This document shows, one piece after another, positions 26,114 through 34,037 of a DNA stretch of 64,000 bases (the stretch's first letter is position 1; every line of letters starts with the position of its first letter). A program made the translations under genes and the position numbers. The notes beneath the pieces were generated by a model. That model was given only the letters and a program-made list of their open reading frames with translations. It did not search any database and was not told where the DNA came from. The stretch comes from Ilumatobacteraceae bacterium (GTDB taxonomy: Bacteria; Actinomycetota; Acidimicrobiia; Acidimicrobiales; Ilumatobacteraceae): assembly GCA_021298435.1 (NCBI GenBank), contig JAJTFJ010000010.1:93916-157915 (forward strand), written 5' to 3'.

Positions 26114-27139
26114 ATGGGAGTACGTCTCGATCCACAAGATGAGTACATGCACGAACTTGGTCCAGAGACCAATTTCAACGAGAGCATGTACATCAACTGT
26201 TTTGATCCAGTCACTCAAGTTGGTGGGTGGTTCCGCATGGGTAACCGCGCCAACGAGGGCTACGCAGAAATGACGGTGTGTCTGTACTTGCCCAATGGTC
26301 GAGTCGGATTCATGTTCAAGCGCCCATCAATTGAAAACAATGACGCACTTGACGCAGGTGGACTCACCTGGACAATCGTGAAGCCGTTTGAAGAATTGCG
26401 TATTGATTTCGTGGGCAAAGTAGTTGTTCTCGACAACCCGCACGAGATGGCAGATCCCAAGTCCGCATTTGCCAATAATCCGTTCAGTGAATGCGAAGCG
26501 CACATCACGTTCACTGGCAAAGGACGCCCCAGCATGTTTGGTGGCGAGCCAGATACGCCACACGAAACACCTGGCGAAGAGTTTGCAAAAGGCCACTACG
26601 AACAACTTGTCACTGCGCACGGATCTTTACGAGTGGGCAACGAAGAATGGCTCATTAATGGTTTCGGCTTGCGTGATCACTCGTGGGGACCGCGCTATTG
26701 GCAAGCACCGTGGTACTACCGATGGCTCACAGCAAACTTTGGCGAGAATCTCGGATTCATGGCAAGTCGTGTTGCTAAGAAAGATGGCCCTGGCACTCGC
26801 GGCGGATTCGTGTGGGACAACGGACAGATTCATTTGTGTGACGACGTACAGATCTCTACTGTCACAACTGGCGACGAGAACTACCACGACGTCGTCACAG
26901 GCGTCATCCGGTCCTCGAAGTCTGGAAAAGAATGGAACTTCAAGGGCGAAGTGCAGAACTTGATTCCGCTCCGCAATCGCCGTCAAGACCCCGAGGGCAA
27001 CTGGTTAATGACTCGCATTAGCGAAGGCATGACCAAATGGCAGATCACTTCTGGCGAACACGAAGGAACCACTGGTTTCGGGATGTCGGAGTATCTCGAT
27101 CAAATCATCGACGACACACCAGTGGGCCTCGCCGAGTAA
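26114..27139 (+). CDS. Uncharacterised actinobacterial protein with GFGLRDHSWGPR motif
   Basis: 341 residues, predicted beta-rich and soluble. I recognise the motif GFGLRDHSWGPRYWQAPWYY near residue 180 as typical of the DUF7064/DUF7065-like proteins and distantly of the CrtC/AttH lipocalin-like hydratases, but no activity is known for this group. A GGGGGG ribosome-binding site precedes the ATG. The position after an SDR and beside P450, WS/DGAT and F420 genes suggests a lipid or sterol substrate (inference from context only). Confidence 0.7.
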   Translation: MGVRLDPQDEYMHELGPETNFNESMYINCFDPVTQVGGWFRMGNRANEGYAEMTVCLYLPNGRVGFMFKRPSIENNDALDAGGLTWTIVKPFEELRIDFVGKVVVLDNPHEMADPKSAFANNPFSECEAHITFTGKGRPSMFGGEPDTPHETPGEEFAKGHYEQLVTAHGSLRVGNEEWLINGFGLRDHSWGPRYWQAPWYYRWLTANFGENLGFMASRVAKKDGPGTRGGFVWDNGQIHLCDDVQISTVTTGDENYHDVVTGVIRSSKSGKEWNFKGEVQNLIPLRNRRQDPEGNWLMTRISEGMTKWQITSGEHEGTTGFGMSEYLDQIIDDTPVGLAE

Positions 27140-27154
27140 TTGTTTGTGCTGCGA

Positions 27155-27880
27155 TTAGTCCAGATCGCTGCGCATCAAGAAACGTTCAGCCACTGCTGCG
27201 TTTCCAAAAACTTCCACGACGTCTATCGGGGATCGTCGCCAGAGAACCAACAGCAGGTCTTCTGCAGAACCTCGTAATGCCACAGAGCCCTTCGCATGTT
27301 CACGCGTTGCAATGAGTTCTAAGCCATCGCCCGGAGTTAACAGCCATTCACCTTCCACATCGGTGCAGTGAAGATGCACCGAACCACCGACAATGGGTTG
27401 ACCTTCTCGGAAATGTGGAGTCATCACGTACACAAACTCATCAATGCCGTCGCTAGCGAGTGCAGGGTCTATGTGTGGGCGCATGCCAACGGCCCACTGC
27501 GCGTCCCATGCGTGAATGGCGGTTTCATGAGCCATGCGCCGAATGATCCACGACACTGTTTGAGGACCACTCCATGTCCACACGGGTTGGTCGGGGTCTA
27601 AGCGCGACAAAGTGTCCACCAGTGCGTCGACACCCGCTTCGTACCACCTAATCATGTCTGTATCGATGGGGCGATTCGCTCGCATCACTGAACTCGGGTC
27701 TGTGGATCCGCTCGCTGCAATGCTCTCCCAAAAGAGGTGCACTTCACCAACGTGCCACAACAGGTCGGCCACGCACCATGGCGAACATGCCAACACCGGA
27801 GCATCTAAAGAGTGGCGTGCAGCATCTGCAATCGCAAGCCCTGCGGTGGAGATGTGATGCAGGTATGTCTGATTATCCAT
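27155..27880 (-). CDS. Mycothiol-dependent maleylpyruvate isomerase-family (DinB-like) protein
   Basis: 241 residues. The N-terminal helical bundle has CSPWCVADLLWHVGEVHLFW near 33 and the second metal/thiol site RRMAHETAIHAWDAQ near 120; the His residues of these motifs form the metal site of the family. The C-terminal domain is the MDMPI_C-like half. The group uses mycothiol as cofactor in a few characterised cases; here it is only a family assignment. The ATG overlaps the TGA of the F420 oxidoreductase gene by one base, so the two are coupled. Confidence 0.82.
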   Translation of the reverse strand: MDNQTYLHHISTAGLAIADAARHSLDAPVLACSPWCVADLLWHVGEVHLFWESIAASGSTDPSSVMRANRPIDTDMIRWYEAGVDALVDTLSRLDPDQPVWTWSGPQTVSWIIRRMAHETAIHAWDAQWAVGMRPHIDPALASDGIDEFVYVMTPHFREGQPIVGGSVHLHCTDVEGEWLLTPGDGLELIATREHAKGSVALRGSAEDLLLVLWRRSPIDVVEVFGNAAVAERFLMRSDLD

Positions 27881-28770
27881 CACAAACTACGAGTGGCGTC
27901 TGCAAGTTCCTGCCACTCACGCATCGGCAATGAGCCTGGCTTGTCCGTCAACACTTGAATGCACACGTGGTTTGCACCGGCGTCAAGATGACCCTTCACT
28001 GCTGCAACAACAGTGTCCATAGACCCCCACGCCACAATTGCATCAACGAGTCGATCTTCTTGATTCGTGATTTCGTCATCAGTGAACCCGAAGCGCTTCA
28101 AGTTGTTTGCGTAATTCGGCAAACGTGTGTAGGTCGTCATGTATTTGCGAGCAATCTCTCGGGCTTTCGTTGCATCGGTCTCCAACACAACTGCGAGTTC
28201 AGGCGCTAACAACGCATCCTTCCCCATCGTTTCGCGAGCAAAGGCCGTGTGTTCCACAGGAGTGAAATACGGATGTGCGCCTGCTCCGCGTTCTGCGGCC
28301 AACTTCAACATCTTCGGCCCGAGTGCAGCCAACACGCGTTGCGGTGCAGTGGTAGGTGCAGCACCAAAGAAAATTCCTTTGTCCATCGCATCGAGGTATT
28401 CCACCATCGTGCTGTAGGGCTTGTCATATGTTCCCTTATGCACGCCTTGCACCATCGGAGCATGACTGACACCAATACCCAACAGGAAACGATCAGGGAA
28501 TGCCTCGGTCAACGTCTTCCAACCTGCTTGCATTGTCTGCGCTGTCCGCGCATGCAAACTTGCAATGCCTGTGGCCAACACAATCTTCTTCGTGGCCGAC
28601 AACAACAAAGCTGTTGATGCAAACGGTTCACGAATGACAGCTTCAGGCACCCACACGGCGCCGTAGCCCATCTCTTCTACTTGTGCGATGGCTTCTTGCG
28701 ACTTTGCCATTGGCTGAAGATCGAAATCAGCTGCCCACAGTCCAATGCGTCCGAGATTCATGTTGCTCAT
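27880..28770 (-). CDS. LLM-class F420-dependent oxidoreductase
   Basis: 296 residues of the luciferase-like fold: NLGRIGLWAADFD at the start, EMGYGAVWVPEAV, IVLATGIASLHARTAQTM and FLLGIGVSHAPMVQG. It belongs to the mycobacterial probable-F420 subgroup. Substrate is unknown. It starts leaderless at 28770 and is followed directly by the mycothiol-dependent-type protein, a pairing that suggests redox or detoxification work on one substrate. Confidence 0.88.
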   Translation of the reverse strand: MSNMNLGRIGLWAADFDLQPMAKSQEAIAQVEEMGYGAVWVPEAVIREPFASTALLLSATKKIVLATGIASLHARTAQTMQAGWKTLTEAFPDRFLLGIGVSHAPMVQGVHKGTYDKPYSTMVEYLDAMDKGIFFGAAPTTAPQRVLAALGPKMLKLAAERGAGAHPYFTPVEHTAFARETMGKDALLAPELAVVLETDATKAREIARKYMTTYTRLPNYANNLKRFGFTDDEITNQEDRLVDAIVAWGSMDTVVAAVKGHLDAGANHVCIQVLTDKPGSLPMREWQELADATRSL

Positions 28771-28777
28771 TCTTCAA

Positions 28778-28783
28778 ACGCTA
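28778..28783 (-). promoter_or_regulatory. Predicted -10 element, leaderless start at 28770
   Basis: TAGCGT, seven bases, then ATG. Confidence 0.6.
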
Positions 28784-28805
28784 GGCGTTCAGACGCCTCA
28801 GATCA

Positions 28806-29597
28806 CTAGCGCTGGTACACCCAGTCATCAATAAGTCGGCGCGCAATCGACATTGCAGGGGGAATCATTGGCAACTCATCTCGCTTGTACCAGTTCGCAT
28901 CCATGATCTCAACGGGATCACACACAATGTCGCCCGATACCCACTGCGCTGTAAAGCCCAGCATCAATGAATGAGGGAATGGCCATGGCTGACTGGCCAC
29001 ATAGCGAACATTGGATACGACAACGCCGACTTCTTCTTCCACTTCACGCGCAACGGCCTGTTCCAAGTTTTCGCCTGCTTCGACGAAACCCGCCAAAGTT
29101 GAATACATCGGCACAGGGAAATTGGCACCACGAGCGAGAAGAGCCTCTTGCGCGTCCCCTTCACCGCGAGTCACCAAAGTGATAATCGCGGGAGCAAGAC
29201 GCGGGAACGCCATCAATGAGCACGCCGGGCACACGTAGGCGCGCTCGGTATCGGCCAACCGAGTGGGCTCACCGCATCGACCACAGAAGCGGTGGGTACG
29301 ACCCCACTCCACCAACTGAACAGCGCGCCCTGCAACGGCCCACTCTGTCTCGCTGACTCGACCAAACAATGCGCGAAGGTCCATCTCGGCGCCGTACGCA
29401 GGATCCTCCCCTTCGGGAACATCGATACCCCAACATGCAACGTCTCCGTGCATTCCCAGAAAGTGCTGATGCCATTTCTCTTCGGCCGGCTGGTTATCAA
29501 TAAAGACCTTGCTCCCCATGACATGGATGAAGCGATGCTCTTGAGCATGCTCGGCCGGAGTCATCAATGGGCGAAAGGAAGATTCGTGCGGGTTCAT
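28806..29597 (-). CDS. nudC: NADH/NAD-capped-RNA pyrophosphatase NudC
   Basis: 263 residues. A zinc ribbon CGRCGEPTR...CPAC sits near residues 105-125, and the Nudix box GFVEAGENLEQAVAREVEEE near 170, followed by the NudC-specific SQPWPFPHSLM. It hydrolyses NADH and removes NAD caps from RNA. The start at 29597 is preferred because TACCGT lies eight bases before it; an ATG two codons earlier is possible. It is divergent from the thiolase gene across about 45 bases. Confidence 0.93.
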   Translation of the reverse strand: MNPHESSFRPLMTPAEHAQEHRFIHVMGSKVFIDNQPAEEKWHQHFLGMHGDVACWGIDVPEGEDPAYGAEMDLRALFGRVSETEWAVAGRAVQLVEWGRTHRFCGRCGEPTRLADTERAYVCPACSLMAFPRLAPAIITLVTRGEGDAQEALLARGANFPVPMYSTLAGFVEAGENLEQAVAREVEEEVGVVVSNVRYVASQPWPFPHSLMLGFTAQWVSGDIVCDPVEIMDANWYKRDELPMIPPAMSIARRLIDDWVYQR

Positions 29598-29605
29598 CTC
29601 CATTG

Positions 29606-29611
29606 ACGGTA
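29606..29611 (-). promoter_or_regulatory. Predicted -10 element for nudC
   Basis: TACCGT, eight bases, then ATG at 29597. Confidence 0.45.
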
Positions 29612-29628
29612 GTAGCCAGGGCTCTGCG

Positions 29629-29634
29629 TAGGAT
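29629..29634 (+). promoter_or_regulatory. Predicted -10 element for the thiolase gene
   Basis: TAGGAT, six bases, then ATG at 29641. Confidence 0.6.
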
Positions 29635-29640
29635 GAGCGA

Positions 29641-30828
29641 ATGGCACGTAATCAGAACCCAGTCGTAATCGTCGATGCAGTACGCACCCCAATCGGTCGT
29701 CGCAACGGCGGTTTGTCCACACTTCACCCTGCAGAACTTCTTGGTCTTGCACAGAAGGCAATCATCGAGCGCAATGGCATCGACCCCGCAATCGTCGAGC
29801 AAGTCGTCGGTGGCTGCGTCAGCCAAATCGGCGAGCAGTCATTCAACGTGACTCGCACCGCATGGTTGGCTGCAGGCCTCCCGCTCACCACGGCTGCCAC
29901 CACAGTGGACACCCAGTGCGGTTCCTCACAGCAGGCAACAGGTCTTGCTGCATCGCTCATTGGTTCGGGCGTCGTTGACGTTGCAATCGCATGTGGCGTT
30001 GAGGTCATGAGCCGTGTGCCCATCGGCAGCAACAGCAAGAAGGACCTCGGCTTGGGCGTGCCCATCCCGAAGACTTACTTCGAAGAGTACGAAATGACGT
30101 CACAGTTCGAAGGTGCAGAGCGCATCGCCGACAAGTGGGGCGTCACACGTGCAGACACCGACAACTGGGGCGTTGAGTCACAGGCACGTGCTGCACGTGC
30201 ATGGAACGAAGACCGCTTCTCTGGTCAGTACATCGAAGTCGATGCACCTGAGGTCAATGAGGCCGGCGAAGTTGTCGGCACACGTCGCGTCAGCAAGGAC
30301 GAAGGACTCCGCGAGACCACTCTCGAGAAGCTTTCTTCTTTGAAGCCAGTTGCTCGCCCAGAAGGCGTGCACACCGCAGGCAACTCTTCACAGATTTCTG
30401 ACGGCGCAGCTGCTGTCCTCATGATGACCGAAGAGAAGGCAAAGGCATTGGGCCTCAAGGCTCGTGCCCGCATCGTGGACTCCTGCCTCGTTGGCGTTGA
30501 CCCCGTACTCATGCTCACAGGACCGATTGATGCAACAGAGCGTTTGCTCGAGCGCAACAATCTCAAGATTGGTGACATTGACGTTTTCGAAATCAACGAA
30601 GCATTCGCATCCGTGGTTCTCGCATGGGCCAAGGCTGTGGGCGCTGATCTCGAGCGCACCAATCCAAACGGTGGAGCAATTGCTTTGGGTCACCCTCTCG
30701 GCGCAACAGGCGCCTTCCTCGTTACCAAGGCACTGAATGAACTCGAGCGCACCGGTGGTCGCTACGCAATCATTTCAATGTGCTGCGGTGGTGGTCTCGG
30801 TACCGGCACTCTCATCGAGCGCATCTAA
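29641..30828 (+). CDS. Acetyl-CoA acetyltransferase (thiolase)
   Basis: 395 residues. The nucleophile Cys93 is in TQCGSSQQA; NGGAIALGHPLGATGA near 343 carries the His, and CCGGGLGTG near 381 the second Cys. Thiolases cleave 3-ketoacyl-CoA in beta-oxidation or condense acetyl-CoA; the many acyl-CoA genes around favour the degradative role, which remains inference. Transcript is predicted leaderless. The downstream nuclease gene begins within 16 bases of its stop and is read with it. Confidence 0.93.
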   Translation: MARNQNPVVIVDAVRTPIGRRNGGLSTLHPAELLGLAQKAIIERNGIDPAIVEQVVGGCVSQIGEQSFNVTRTAWLAAGLPLTTAATTVDTQCGSSQQATGLAASLIGSGVVDVAIACGVEVMSRVPIGSNSKKDLGLGVPIPKTYFEEYEMTSQFEGAERIADKWGVTRADTDNWGVESQARAARAWNEDRFSGQYIEVDAPEVNEAGEVVGTRRVSKDEGLRETTLEKLSSLKPVARPEGVHTAGNSSQISDGAAAVLMMTEEKAKALGLKARARIVDSCLVGVDPVLMLTGPIDATERLLERNNLKIGDIDVFEINEAFASVVLAWAKAVGADLERTNPNGGAIALGHPLGATGAFLVTKALNELERTGGRYAIISMCCGGGLGTGTLIERI

Positions 30829-30843
30829 GTAAAGGAGCGCGAA

Positions 30844-31347
30844 ACGTCGCGCAAAATCATTCCGATCATCGTGAGCTCATGTCTCACTCTCGTATCGTGC
30901 ACTGCCACCCGCATCTCATCTGATGCGGGTGGTCGCATTCTCGGCACTGTCACCGCAGTGCACGATGGCGACACGCTGTCCGTGACCATCGCTGGACAAG
31001 AAGAAACAATTCGTCTCATCGGAGTCGACACACCAGAAACGGTGCACCCAACAAAGCCCGTGCAATGCTGGGGACCCGAGGCATCGTCGTACTCAAAAAG
31101 TTCCTTCCCGCCAGGAACCCGCGTGTCTCTCGTTCGAGATGTTGAGGCCCGTGATCGATACGGACGTTTCCTCGCCTACGTGTACCGAGCATCCGACAAT
31201 CTGTTTCTCAATCTGGAACTAGTGGAACAAGGATGGGGTCGCGCCTATCCCTACGAGCCCAACACATCGCTCTCCACTGACTTTGCTCGTGCCGAACACC
31301 TTGCTTCTACGAATCAACGTGGGCTGTGGGCACATTGCCAAAGGTAG
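30844..31347 (+). CDS. Thermonuclease-like lipoprotein, apparent ACG start
   Basis: 167 residues if it starts at ACG. The nuclease fold is clear: GTVTAVHDGDTLSV, RLIGVDTPET and RDRYGRFLAYV carry the acidic and Arg residues of staphylococcal nuclease. The earliest canonical start, GTG 30871, would cut a lipoprotein signal in half. Reading upstream in frame gives SRKIIPIIVSSCLTLVSC, with positive start, hydrophobic core and lipobox LVSC. There is no ATG, GTG or TTG in that stretch, but a perfect AAAGGAG lies six bases before an ACG codon at 30844. Either ACG is used, or the assembly has T to C at one base. It would be exported and membrane-anchored, degrading extracellular nucleic acid. Confidence 0.78.
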   Translation, partial: TSRKIIPIIVSSCLTLVSCTATRISSDAGGRILGTVTAVHDGDTLSVTIAGQEETIRLIGVDTPETVHPTKPVQCWGPEASSYSKSSFPPGTRVSLVRDVEARDRYGRFLAYVYRASDNLFLNLELVEQGWGRAYPYEPNTSLSTDFARAEHLASTNQRGLWAHCQR

Positions 31348-31350
31348 GGT
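31345..31350 (+). promoter_or_regulatory. Predicted -10 overlapping a stop codon
   Basis: TAGGGT, six bases, then ATG at 31357. Its first three bases are the stop codon of the nuclease gene. Confidence 0.6.
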
Positions 31351-31356
31351 TTCCCT

Positions 31357-32199
31357 ATGTCCGATTCCCGCACACTCGCCTCGCGTTTAGGCCATTCAGA
31401 TGATGCTCGATTGGTCATCATCTCGTGCGACGATCTCGGCTCATGCCACGGCGCAACAGTGGGCGTGTACCAAGCCATTCGAGAAGGACTCGCAACCTGT
31501 GCATCAATCATGATGCCTGCACCCTGGGCTCGCTTTGCAGCAGATGAATATCGCAACGACGACATCGGCGTGCACCTCACCTTGAACGCAGAACACCCGT
31601 CGTATCGTTGGGGGCCACTCACACATGCACCCACTCTTTTGTCGGGCGAGGGTGGTTTCCCGCGTTCCGTTGATGACTTGTGGGAGCACGCCGATTCGTC
31701 TGAAGTCCTCCGCGAATGTCGTGCACAGATTGAGCGCGCAATTGCCTGGGGCATCGATGTCACGCACCTCGCACCGCATCTCACATCCATCACTTTGCGA
31801 CCAGAGTTTTTCGATGTGTACCTCGAGCTCGCATACGAGTTCAAGTTGCCGATTCGCTTACCGTCAACAATCACTGCAGAAGCTGCGGGTTTCCCTTTCC
31901 GTCAGCTCGCTGCGGACGAAGGCATTGTTTTCCCGGATCACTTTGATCATGACTGGCGCGCTGGCAGCCGTGAACGCGTGTTTGCCGCACTCGCTGATCT
32001 ACAACCTGGCGTGACTGAGATCCATGTACAGCCCGCCATTGACACTCCCGAAGTGCGTGCACTCGGTGGAGTTGCCGAAGGCTGGATTGACGACCTTGCG
32101 CTTGTGACAACCAATCAAGAACTACGCACAGCAGTTTCTGACAGTGGTGCAATCCTCATTGGCTATCGCGAACTACGCGATGCAATGCGCGCTGGCTGA
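31357..32199 (+). CDS. ChbG/HpnK (YdjC) family carbohydrate deacetylase
   Basis: 280 residues. The metal site is suggested by CDDLGSCHGA near residue 29 (Asp-Asp), GVHLTLNAEHPS near 71 and THLAPHLTS near 136. The family removes acetyl groups from N-acetylated sugars such as chito-oligosaccharides or glycosylated lipids. It has no signal peptide, so it works in the cytoplasm. The substrate is unknown; the neighbouring Mca gene is also an amidase/deacetylase but of another fold. Confidence 0.85.
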   Translation: MSDSRTLASRLGHSDDARLVIISCDDLGSCHGATVGVYQAIREGLATCASIMMPAPWARFAADEYRNDDIGVHLTLNAEHPSYRWGPLTHAPTLLSGEGGFPRSVDDLWEHADSSEVLRECRAQIERAIAWGIDVTHLAPHLTSITLRPEFFDVYLELAYEFKLPIRLPSTITAEAAGFPFRQLAADEGIVFPDHFDHDWRAGSRERVFAALADLQPGVTEIHVQPAIDTPEVRALGGVAEGWIDDLALVTTNQELRTAVSDSGAILIGYRELRDAMRAG

Positions 32200-32226
32200 T
32201 CGCAACTGAATCGACTGCTACGTCAA

Positions 32227-33165
32227 CTACGAGTTGACAGAGACGTGCTCACGCACCGCAAAGAACAAATCAGTTTCCTGCATACCTTCGGGAAGAGATG
32301 CATAGATGCTCTTGGCAAGAATCCAGTCTTCCCACGGGTACACCTTTGCTAACTCAGCATCATCGAGACCAAACCACCACTTGGATGTTGGATCAATTTG
32401 AGTCGCATGAGCGAGGAGCGACTCTGTACGAGCACGTAAGTATTCGCCAATCTCAAGACGAGTCGTGATGCGATGATCCTGAGACGGACGCGCGAGCCAC
32501 TTTTCATCGAATGGTGATTCACCAAACTTCAGCAACAACGCTTCATGAACTGCAGTAATTCGCTCTTTAGCCCACAAGGTGTAATACATCTTCGCCACTT
32601 GCCATGGTTCGCCAAGTTCTGGATACCACGTGGGATCGCCTGCGCGCTCAAACGCCAAGAGGCTGATGTCATGTACACGCAGATGGTCAGGGTGCGGATA
32701 ACCAGCTTGATCGTCGTTGTAGGTCAAGACAACTTGCGGCTTCTCCGCACGAATCAACGCAACAAGTCGGCCGGTGGCTTCATCAATGTCGGCCATGTGA
32801 AAGCAGTCAGGATGCTTGTTGGGTTCTGACCCTGCCATGCCCGAATCGCGATATCCCAACATGTGCACCGCACTGAATCCAATCGCTTCCGTCGACCGCC
32901 GCAGTTCGTCGGGGCGCAAGCGAGCAATAATTTCTCGCTCTTCTTCCGGAGTGGCTCCATGAAATGGTTGACCAGGTTCACGTAATGCAGGATTCTGCAA
33001 GTCACCTTCTTCGCCCCCGGTGCAGCACACAAGCACGGTGCGCACGCCTTCTGCAAAGTATCGAGCCACTGTCGGTGCACCCTTTGACGCCTCATCATCG
33101 GGATGTGCATGAATCGTCATCAAGCACAATGGTTCTCCAGTTGAAGACAGAGGCTGTGTCGGCAT
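32227..33165 (-). CDS. mca: Mycothiol S-conjugate amidase Mca (PIG-L fold)
   Basis: 312 residues. The zinc-binding HAHPDDE is near residue 20, NDDQAGYPHPDH near 150, and the long C-terminal region matches Mca more than MshB (for example KWWFGLDD and PWEDWILAKS). It cleaves mycothiol-toxin conjugates to mercapturates for export, which implies that the cell makes mycothiol. The start at 33165 (second ATG) is favoured by TATCCT seven bases upstream; the first ATG at 33171 is only one base from that hexamer. Confidence 0.88.
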   Translation of the reverse strand: MPTQPLSSTGEPLCLMTIHAHPDDEASKGAPTVARYFAEGVRTVLVCCTGGEEGDLQNPALREPGQPFHGATPEEEREIIARLRPDELRRSTEAIGFSAVHMLGYRDSGMAGSEPNKHPDCFHMADIDEATGRLVALIRAEKPQVVLTYNDDQAGYPHPDHLRVHDISLLAFERAGDPTWYPELGEPWQVAKMYYTLWAKERITAVHEALLLKFGESPFDEKWLARPSQDHRITTRLEIGEYLRARTESLLAHATQIDPTSKWWFGLDDAELAKVYPWEDWILAKSIYASLPEGMQETDLFFAVREHVSVNS

Positions 33166-33172
33166 CTTCATC

Positions 33173-33178
33173 AGGATA
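33173..33178 (-). promoter_or_regulatory. Predicted -10 element for mca
   Basis: TATCCT, seven bases, then the second ATG (33165). Confidence 0.55.
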
Positions 33179-33212
33179 GTGAAGGCAACCCACAGATAAC
33201 CGATGTACTGAA

Positions 33213-33218
33213 TAGAGT
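33213..33218 (+). promoter_or_regulatory. Predicted -10 element, leaderless start at 33226
   Basis: TAGAGT, seven bases, then ATG. Confidence 0.6.
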
Positions 33219-33225
33219 CACATCA

Positions 33226-33831
33226 ATGAGTTCTGTCCGTTCCACCATCGCTGTCACTGTATGCGCTGCCATTGCCCTCGTTTCGTGTTCCACCGATGGG
33301 CGCACAATGCAGGAACCCACTCCAAGTCAGGTGGCCGCCATTAGTCCCGGCACCACCCTTACGCCTCAAGATGATGCATCTATTGAACAATCGGCTCCTT
33401 TGACTCTCACCGCGCCGTGGGTGAACGGCGCCGCTCTTGACCCTCGCTACTCCTGTGATGGGGAGGCATTCTCGCCTTCGCTCGCGTGGTCTGCAGCACC
33501 CCCCGAAACAAAGGCATTCGGACTTGTTCTCACAGATCGCGATCGTCCCGAGTACATCCACTGGGTGATCACCAATATTGACCCCACCGTGACAACCATC
33601 TTGGAAAACACGAATCCGACAGGTGCATATGTCGCCGAGAACGGTGAGCAGAAGCGTGACTACGCAGCGCCGTGCCCACCATCCGGGTCGACGCACTCGT
33701 ACAACATCACGTTGTACGCACTCAGCGAACTCATTGACACCCAGAAGTACTCAAGCGCATCCAGCATCACCGAGCAGATGAAGGCTGTGGTGCTCGAAGT
33801 CGGCACCAACGACTTCACCTACTCTCGGTAG
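33226..33831 (+). CDS. YbhB/YbcL-type PEBP lipoprotein
   Basis: 201 residues. The N-terminus has a lipoprotein signal ending in LVSC, then a Thr/Ser-rich spacer. The phosphatidylethanolamine-binding-protein fold is recognised by SPSLAWSAAPPETKAFGLVLTDRD, YIHWVITNI and GSTHSYNITLYAL. Bacterial members have no agreed function. It is exposed on the outer face of the membrane. Predicted leaderless. Confidence 0.87.
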   Translation: MSSVRSTIAVTVCAAIALVSCSTDGRTMQEPTPSQVAAISPGTTLTPQDDASIEQSAPLTLTAPWVNGAALDPRYSCDGEAFSPSLAWSAAPPETKAFGLVLTDRDRPEYIHWVITNIDPTVTTILENTNPTGAYVAENGEQKRDYAAPCPPSGSTHSYNITLYALSELIDTQKYSSASSITEQMKAVVLEVGTNDFTYSR

Positions 33832-34037
33832 TTGACAACCACACTGAGGGGTTAGTCCACCGCACAGGGCGTTTAATCTGTGAGAATACTGATATCGACT
33901 CCACCACTGCTGCCCTGCCAATTGGCGTATTTGAGACCGACACCAATTGTCGACTTCTCACGGGTAACGAAGCATTCCGATCATTAGTTCTCAACGGTGC
34001 ACCACTTGTTGTAGGAACCGCACCGTGGACAAATGCA

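Noticed and set aside
33880..33882. GTG as start of the GGDEF-EAL gene
   Set aside because: It is in a different frame from the PAS-coding sequence.
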